NCBI RefSeq assembly: GCF_005519465.1
Contig: NZ_CP027858.1
Span: forward strand, 6,497,001 to 6,561,000
Length of the DNA: 64,000 nucleotides
Origin: Streptomyces clavuligerus
Lineage (GTDB): Bacteria; Actinomycetota; Actinomycetes; Streptomycetales; Streptomycetaceae
Direction of reading: 5' to 3'
The notes below the pieces were generated by a model, which saw nothing but the letters and a program-made list of their open reading frames with translations, was not told where the DNA came from and made no database searches. Below are positions 60,369 through 64,000 of this stretch, one piece after another. Numbering within the stretch: position 1 is the stretch's first letter; every line of letters begins with the position of its first letter. A program made the position numbers and the translations under genes.

Positions 60369-61286
60369 CTACGGCCGGGCCAGACCGGCGGAGATCCTGG
60401 CCAACTGCTCCAGCCGCTGCTCCAGCGTGGGGTGCGAGGAGAGCAGCCGGGCCAGGCTCTCGCGGGAGGAGAAGGCCGGGGCGAACCAGAACGCGTTGTA
60501 GGGCTCGGCCCGGCGCAGATCCCGCGTCGGAATCCGGGCCATCTCCCCGGTCACCTTCGTCAGCGCCGACGCGAGCGCGGAGGGCCGTCCGGTCAGCAGG
60601 GCCGCCGCCCGGTCGGCGGCCAGCTCGCGATAGCGGGAGAGCAGCCGGGTGAGCAGAAAGCTGACCACGTACACCACGGCGCTCACCAGCGGGACCAGCG
60701 CCATCACCAGGGCGGCGTTGTTGTTGCTGCGCCCCGCCCGTCCGAGGCCGCTGTACAGCGACACCCGGGTGATCACCCCGGCCAGCACCCCCAGGAAGGA
60801 CGCGATGGTCATCACCGCCACATCGCGGTGCGCGACGTGCGACAGCTCATGGGCGAGCACCCCCTCCAGCTCCTCGGGCTCCAGCCTGCGCAGCAGCCCG
60901 GTGGTCGCGCACACCAGGGCGGTCTTCTGGCTCCGCCCGGTGGCGAACGCGTTCGGCACATCGCTGTCCGCGACGGCCACCTGCGGCTTGGGCATGTCCG
61001 CGAGGGCGCAGATCCGGTCCACCGCGCCGTGCAGCTCGGGAGCCTGCTCGGGGGTGACCTCGCGGGCGCCCATGCCCCGCGCCGCGATCTTGTCGCTGAA
61101 CCAGAACTGGGCGATGAAGAGTCCTGCGGCGATCAGCAGGATCAGCGGCCAGGCGCCCCGCAGCAGGGCGAGCAGGACCCCCACGAAGACCACATAGAGC
61201 AGTCCGATGAAGAACATGGTGGTCACCATGCGTGTCGTGAGCCCCCGGTCCGGGACATAGCGGGACCGGGTCCGGGCGGCGGCCAT
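60369..61286 (-). CDS. htpX: HtpX-type zinc metalloprotease (M48B)
   Basis: A 305-residue membrane protease for quality control of membrane proteins. Two N-terminal membrane segments (MFFIGLLYVVFVGVLLALLR; LILLIAAGLFIAQFWF), the zinc motif VLAHELSHVAHRD (HExxH), two more membrane segments (TIASFLGVLAGVI; VMALVPLVSAVVYVVSFLL) and the third ligand in SRYRELAADRAAALL. ATG 61286 has GGAAGG seven bases upstream. It forms an operon with the downstream PspAB gene, the arrangement usual in Streptomyces, linking both to envelope stress. Confidence 0.95.
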   Translation of the reverse strand: MAAARTRSRYVPDRGLTTRMVTTMFFIGLLYVVFVGVLLALLRGAWPLILLIAAGLFIAQFWFSDKIAARGMGAREVTPEQAPELHGAVDRICALADMPKPQVAVADSDVPNAFATGRSQKTALVCATTGLLRRLEPEELEGVLAHELSHVAHRDVAVMTIASFLGVLAGVITRVSLYSGLGRAGRSNNNAALVMALVPLVSAVVYVVSFLLTRLLSRYRELAADRAAALLTGRPSALASALTKVTGEMARIPTRDLRRAEPYNAFWFAPAFSSRESLARLLSSHPTLEQRLEQLARISAGLARP

Positions 61287-61341
61287 GCGATCACCTTCCG
61301 GACGGTGTACTGGTCCACCCCTCTCACTCGATTGTGCTCCT

Positions 61342-61375
61342 TTTGCTCCGCTGATGGGATGGTTTGTTCCGCTGA
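61342..61375. repeat. 13-bp direct repeats spaced by 21 bp in the oxygenase promoter region
   Basis: TTTGCTCCGCTGA (61342-61354) and TTTGTTCCGCTGA (61363-61375) differ at one base and are exactly two helical turns apart. They lie in the divergent gap between htpX and the oxygenase gene, in a stretch much less GC-rich than its surroundings. Likely binding site of an activator or repressor. Confidence 0.65.
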
Positions 61376-61541
61376 GCGGGCGGTGGCGGGTACCCGGGCC
61401 GGGACGGGCCGGAGCCGGGGCCGGAGGGGTTGACTCCGTGACCGGACCGGTCCACCGTGACGCAGTGACCCCCCCTGTGGTCGACCCGCTCCGTGACCGA
61501 TCGTCCGCCTCTTCGACCGTCCGTCTCCCTGGAGTGATGGC

Positions 61542-62567
61542 ATGCCCGCCGACCCCGGACCGTTCCACCGGGCCCTGTCGCCCACCCCTTACACGAGCGC
61601 GGACGGCGAGACCTATCTCGCTCCGACGGCGTTGCGGGACATCGAGAAGACCCTCCCCCTGCGGGTCCTCTCCGCTGCGGACTTCGCCCACTGGCGGAGC
61701 CATGGACATGTCGTGGTCGAGGAGGCCGTGCCCCGGGCCGCCGCGCGGCGGCTGCTGGACTTCGCCTGGGAGTTCCAGGGGCTCGACCCGGACCGGCCCG
61801 ACACCTGGTACGGGGACCGCCCGTACCGTACGGACCTCGACCGCGAGCTGCACGTCCACGGCTTCGTGGAGGCGTACCACCACCAGCTCATCTGGGACAG
61901 CAGACAGACCCGGCGGGTGTACGACGCGTTCGTCGACGTGTGGGACTGCGAGGAGCTGTGGGTCACCCTGGACCGGCTGAACCTCAACCCGCCCAATGTC
62001 CGCAACCGCGACCGCGCGCTCGTCCCGCCCGGGGAGCGCGGCTTCGACATCGAGCTGCACTGGGACATCGACACCACGCTCGATGTGCTGCCCCAGCGGG
62101 TGCAGGGGATCATCGCGCTCACCGACTCCGGCCCCGAGACGGGCGGCTTCCAGTGCTCACCCGGGCTGTTCCACCGTTTCGACGACTGGCGGGCCGCCCA
62201 GCCCGCGGACCGCGACCCGGTCAGACCCGCGATCGACCGCGCGGAGTTCCCGGTGGTACGGCCCCGGCTCCGCGCCGGTGACCTGCTGATCTGGAACGGG
62301 CTGCTGGCGCACGGTGTGGCCGCCAACACCTCGCGTGACGAGGTCCGGGCGGTGCAGTACCTCGCCATGATGCCCGCGCTGGAGTCCCACACGGAGCTGC
62401 GGCGCTCCCGGGTCGCGTCCTGGCGCGCCGTCGGCACCCCGGAGTGGAACAGCACGCTCGTCGGCGACGCGGTCCGGCACGAGTCCCTGCGGTACGGCCC
62501 GGCCGCTCTGAACGGCCTGGGGGAGCGGCTGCTGGGCCTCGCGTCCTGGCGGGAACGGGCGTCCTGA
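61542..62567 (+). CDS. Phytanoyl-CoA dioxygenase-like Fe(II)/2-oxoglutarate oxygenase
   Basis: A 341-residue non-heme iron oxygenase of the PhyH family. The iron facial triad is visible as IELHWDIDTT (H-x-D) and the distal His in WNGLLAHGVAANTSRDEVR, where the Arg can bind 2-oxoglutarate. Near the start VLSAADFAHWRSHGHVVVEE is the usual family opening; GGFQCSPGLFH is the loop before the distal His. Such enzymes hydroxylate or halogenate small molecules, often in natural-product pathways. GGAG precedes ATG 61542. The next gene starts 38 bases downstream. Confidence 0.9.
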   Translation: MPADPGPFHRALSPTPYTSADGETYLAPTALRDIEKTLPLRVLSAADFAHWRSHGHVVVEEAVPRAAARRLLDFAWEFQGLDPDRPDTWYGDRPYRTDLDRELHVHGFVEAYHHQLIWDSRQTRRVYDAFVDVWDCEELWVTLDRLNLNPPNVRNRDRALVPPGERGFDIELHWDIDTTLDVLPQRVQGIIALTDSGPETGGFQCSPGLFHRFDDWRAAQPADRDPVRPAIDRAEFPVVRPRLRAGDLLIWNGLLAHGVAANTSRDEVRAVQYLAMMPALESHTELRRSRVASWRAVGTPEWNSTLVGDAVRHESLRYGPAALNGLGERLLGLASWRERAS

Positions 62568-62605
62568 CCGGCAGGACGGCAGTCCGGTACGAGGAGAGGT
62601 CCGGC

Positions 62606-63937
62606 ATGCGGAAGATCTGTCTCGCGCTCCCCACCGACCGCGAGTGCTGCGCGACCATAGCGGCCCTGGGCGAGGAGGCGGCCCGGGCCGCCGGGCGCTT
62701 CGGCGCCGAGGTGCATCTGCTGATCCTCGACTCCGCGCCGGGGGCGGCCCGCGCGGCACACGCCCGGGCCGTCGCCGCGCTGCCCGGGGCCCCCGGGGTC
62801 GTCGTCCACCATCTGGACGAGCCCCGTCAGCGGGCCTTTCTGGACGGAGTGGTCCGCCGCGCCGCCGTCACCGGCCCCGGCCGACTGCTCGATCTCATGC
62901 TGCCGGACGGCGTCTCCTACGGCGCCTGCACCAACCGGGCCTTCCTGTTCGCCGCCGCGCTCGGCTGTGTCTCGGTCCACCGCAGGGACTCGGACAGCCG
63001 CTACCAGACCTCAGGGGGCGAGCCCGTCCGACCGCTCCCCCTGGAGCTGGCCTTCCTGGGCCGACGGGCGGCTGACGCCGCCCGCGAGGTCACCGTGAAC
63101 GAGCTGGACGCGCGGGAGCTGGGGACGGACGTGATGCTGGTGGGCGGCTCCTTCGTGGGGGAGCTGTCCGTGGACGTCGGCGAGATCGCGGTACGCGACC
63201 CGGACATCTATCACGACCTCGTCTCCCTCTGGGCCCCCGCCGACTGGTCCGCCGGGCAGCGGACGGCGCTGGTGGCCGCATCCTTCAGGGGCGCGGGCCA
63301 GGAGACGTACACCGGGGACCGTACGGTGCTCACCCATGTCGACGCCCTGCACGTGGACATGTGCAATATCGCCTTCCATCACCACGTCTACGAACGGGTC
63401 CCGCTGTCCCCCGCCCGGGACACCATCGGCAGCGACTACGTCCTGATCCGCGCGGTCCACGGCGCCACCCTCCCCGGGGTCCGGCACAACCGCCACATCG
63501 TGAACTTCCATACCCCGCAGCGCAGGACCCGGGCCGGGTTCCTCGCCTATCAGATGCGGTACGTCAGATTCATCCTGTCGATGCTCTACTTCCATCCCGT
63601 CTACGACCGGATGGCCGCCGCGGGTTCCGCCCTCCTCGACGCCGGGCACCGGCTCCGGCCCGAGGCGGTGGTGGAGTTCCTCCGGGAGAGCACCCGGCAG
63701 GACACGGCGCGGAACACCGAGGCGTTGGGTGTCCTCGACCGCTCCTACCGCAGGCTGGGCGGCCGGTACGGGGAACTCGCCGACCTGGTGGCCGCGCGGG
63801 CCCCGCGGCTGCTCGCCGAGGCCCGGACGGACATCGAGGAGTACGTCCTGCTGATCGAGGGCTGGGAGGCGCTGGTGCGGGCGAGCCGGGCCGTGGGCCC
63901 GGCCACCCTGGAGGCGGTCACCAGCGGACGGCGGTGA
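62606..63937 (+). CDS. DUF6271-like protein with glycosyltransferase-type N-terminus
   Basis: A 443-residue protein. I associate the sequence with the uncharacterised actinobacterial DUF6271 family, from memory only. The N-terminal half resembles a GT-A nucleotide-sugar transferase: MRKICLALPTDRECCATIAA, SYGACTNRAFLFAAALGCVS and a DxD-like VHRRDSDSRYQ. The rest is helical with conserved-looking HVDALHVDMCNIAFHHHVYE and HTPQRRTRAGFLAYQMRYVR. GAGGAG sits nine bases before ATG 62606. It is probably cotranscribed with the oxygenase; a transferase acting in the same small-molecule pathway is the simplest reading. Confidence 0.75.
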   Translation: MRKICLALPTDRECCATIAALGEEAARAAGRFGAEVHLLILDSAPGAARAAHARAVAALPGAPGVVVHHLDEPRQRAFLDGVVRRAAVTGPGRLLDLMLPDGVSYGACTNRAFLFAAALGCVSVHRRDSDSRYQTSGGEPVRPLPLELAFLGRRAADAAREVTVNELDARELGTDVMLVGGSFVGELSVDVGEIAVRDPDIYHDLVSLWAPADWSAGQRTALVAASFRGAGQETYTGDRTVLTHVDALHVDMCNIAFHHHVYERVPLSPARDTIGSDYVLIRAVHGATLPGVRHNRHIVNFHTPQRRTRAGFLAYQMRYVRFILSMLYFHPVYDRMAAAGSALLDAGHRLRPEAVVEFLRESTRQDTARNTEALGVLDRSYRRLGGRYGELADLVAARAPRLLAEARTDIEEYVLLIEGWEALVRASRAVGPATLEAVTSGRR

Positions 63938-64000
63938 AGTCCACCGGACGGGGCCGCATCCGCTGGGCCCGCTCGGTCAGCAGCCGCAGCCTGTCGGCCA
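63918..64000 (-). CDS. C-terminal end of an opposing gene, cut by the window edge
   Basis: The minus strand is open from the right edge to a TGA at 63920-63918 and reads LRLLTERAQRMRPRPVDFTA then VRW at its end. G/C-ending codons and the plausible tail suggest a real gene. It overlaps the 3' end of the DUF6271-like gene by 20 bases. Too little is visible to name it. Confidence 0.45.
   Translation of the reverse strand, partial: ADRLRLLTERAQRMRPRPVDFTAVRW

Overview
The window is high-GC actinobacterial chromosome, most likely Streptomyces. The reasons are about 73% GC with strongly G/C-ending codons, a two-domain geosmin synthase, an NsdA-like developmental regulator, the XRE/DUF397/ATP-binding-protein trio, DmdR/IdeR-type iron boxes, many GTG starts, and two in-frame TTA (bldA-type) codons. 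I see no rRNA, tRNA, CRISPR array, transposase or prophage. The layout is mixed housekeeping and accessory genes in short operons, mostly separated by strong GC-rich hairpins.

Left part (1-17.8 kb): a truncated Ser/Thr kinase with tetratricopeptide repeats, a RidA protein, a secreted serine hydrolase, and then an acyl-CoA metabolism region. That region has a nitronate monooxygenase plus acyl-CoA synthetase operon, a ChaA-like cation antiporter, a fused tandem alpha/beta hydrolase, a second acyl-CoA synthetase, and, divergently, a crotonase, a double OB-fold DUF35 protein and two thiolase-fold proteins. The nitronate monooxygenase promoter and the divergent synthetase/crotonase promoter share a near-identical dyad (TCTGACGC-N3-RTCAG), so the two blocks may form one regulon controlled by a repressor that is not in the window.

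Middle (17.8-40 kb): geosmin synthase, a secreted peptidoglycan amidase, a decayed reading frame, an aminoglycoside-phosphotransferase-fold protein, an NsdA-like regulator convergent with a PAS/SpoIIE phosphatase, and an iron-linked block. The iron block has a siderophore-type acetyltransferase and a penicillin-acylase-family hydrolase (overlapping), divergent from a siderophore-interacting protein across a region holding an iron box and a perfect 8-bp-arm palindrome. This pairing resembles the desH/desG/desF companions of desferrioxamine clusters, but desABCD are not present. A VOC protein, a probably leaderless GNAT gene, a fused SecDF and a polar amino-acid ABC transporter follow.

Right part (40-64 kb): a membrane Ser/Thr kinase overlapping a gene for a one-pass membrane protein with a similar extracellular domain; a flavin/F420 nitroreductase fused to hemerythrin; a nucleoside hydrolase; a Cmx/CmlR-type MFS exporter; DinB, ArsR and secreted proteins; an iron-siderophore uptake operon with its own iron box but no ATPase; a DUF574 methyltransferase; the XRE/DUF397/ATP-binding trio; an orphan MbtH protein; a lysyl oxidase; and PspAB with HtpX. 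At the right edge a phytanoyl-CoA-dioxygenase-like oxygenase, a DUF6271-like glycosyltransferase-fold protein and the tail of an opposing gene look like the start of an uncharacterised biosynthetic island. Its promoter carries 13-bp direct repeats spaced by exactly two helical turns.
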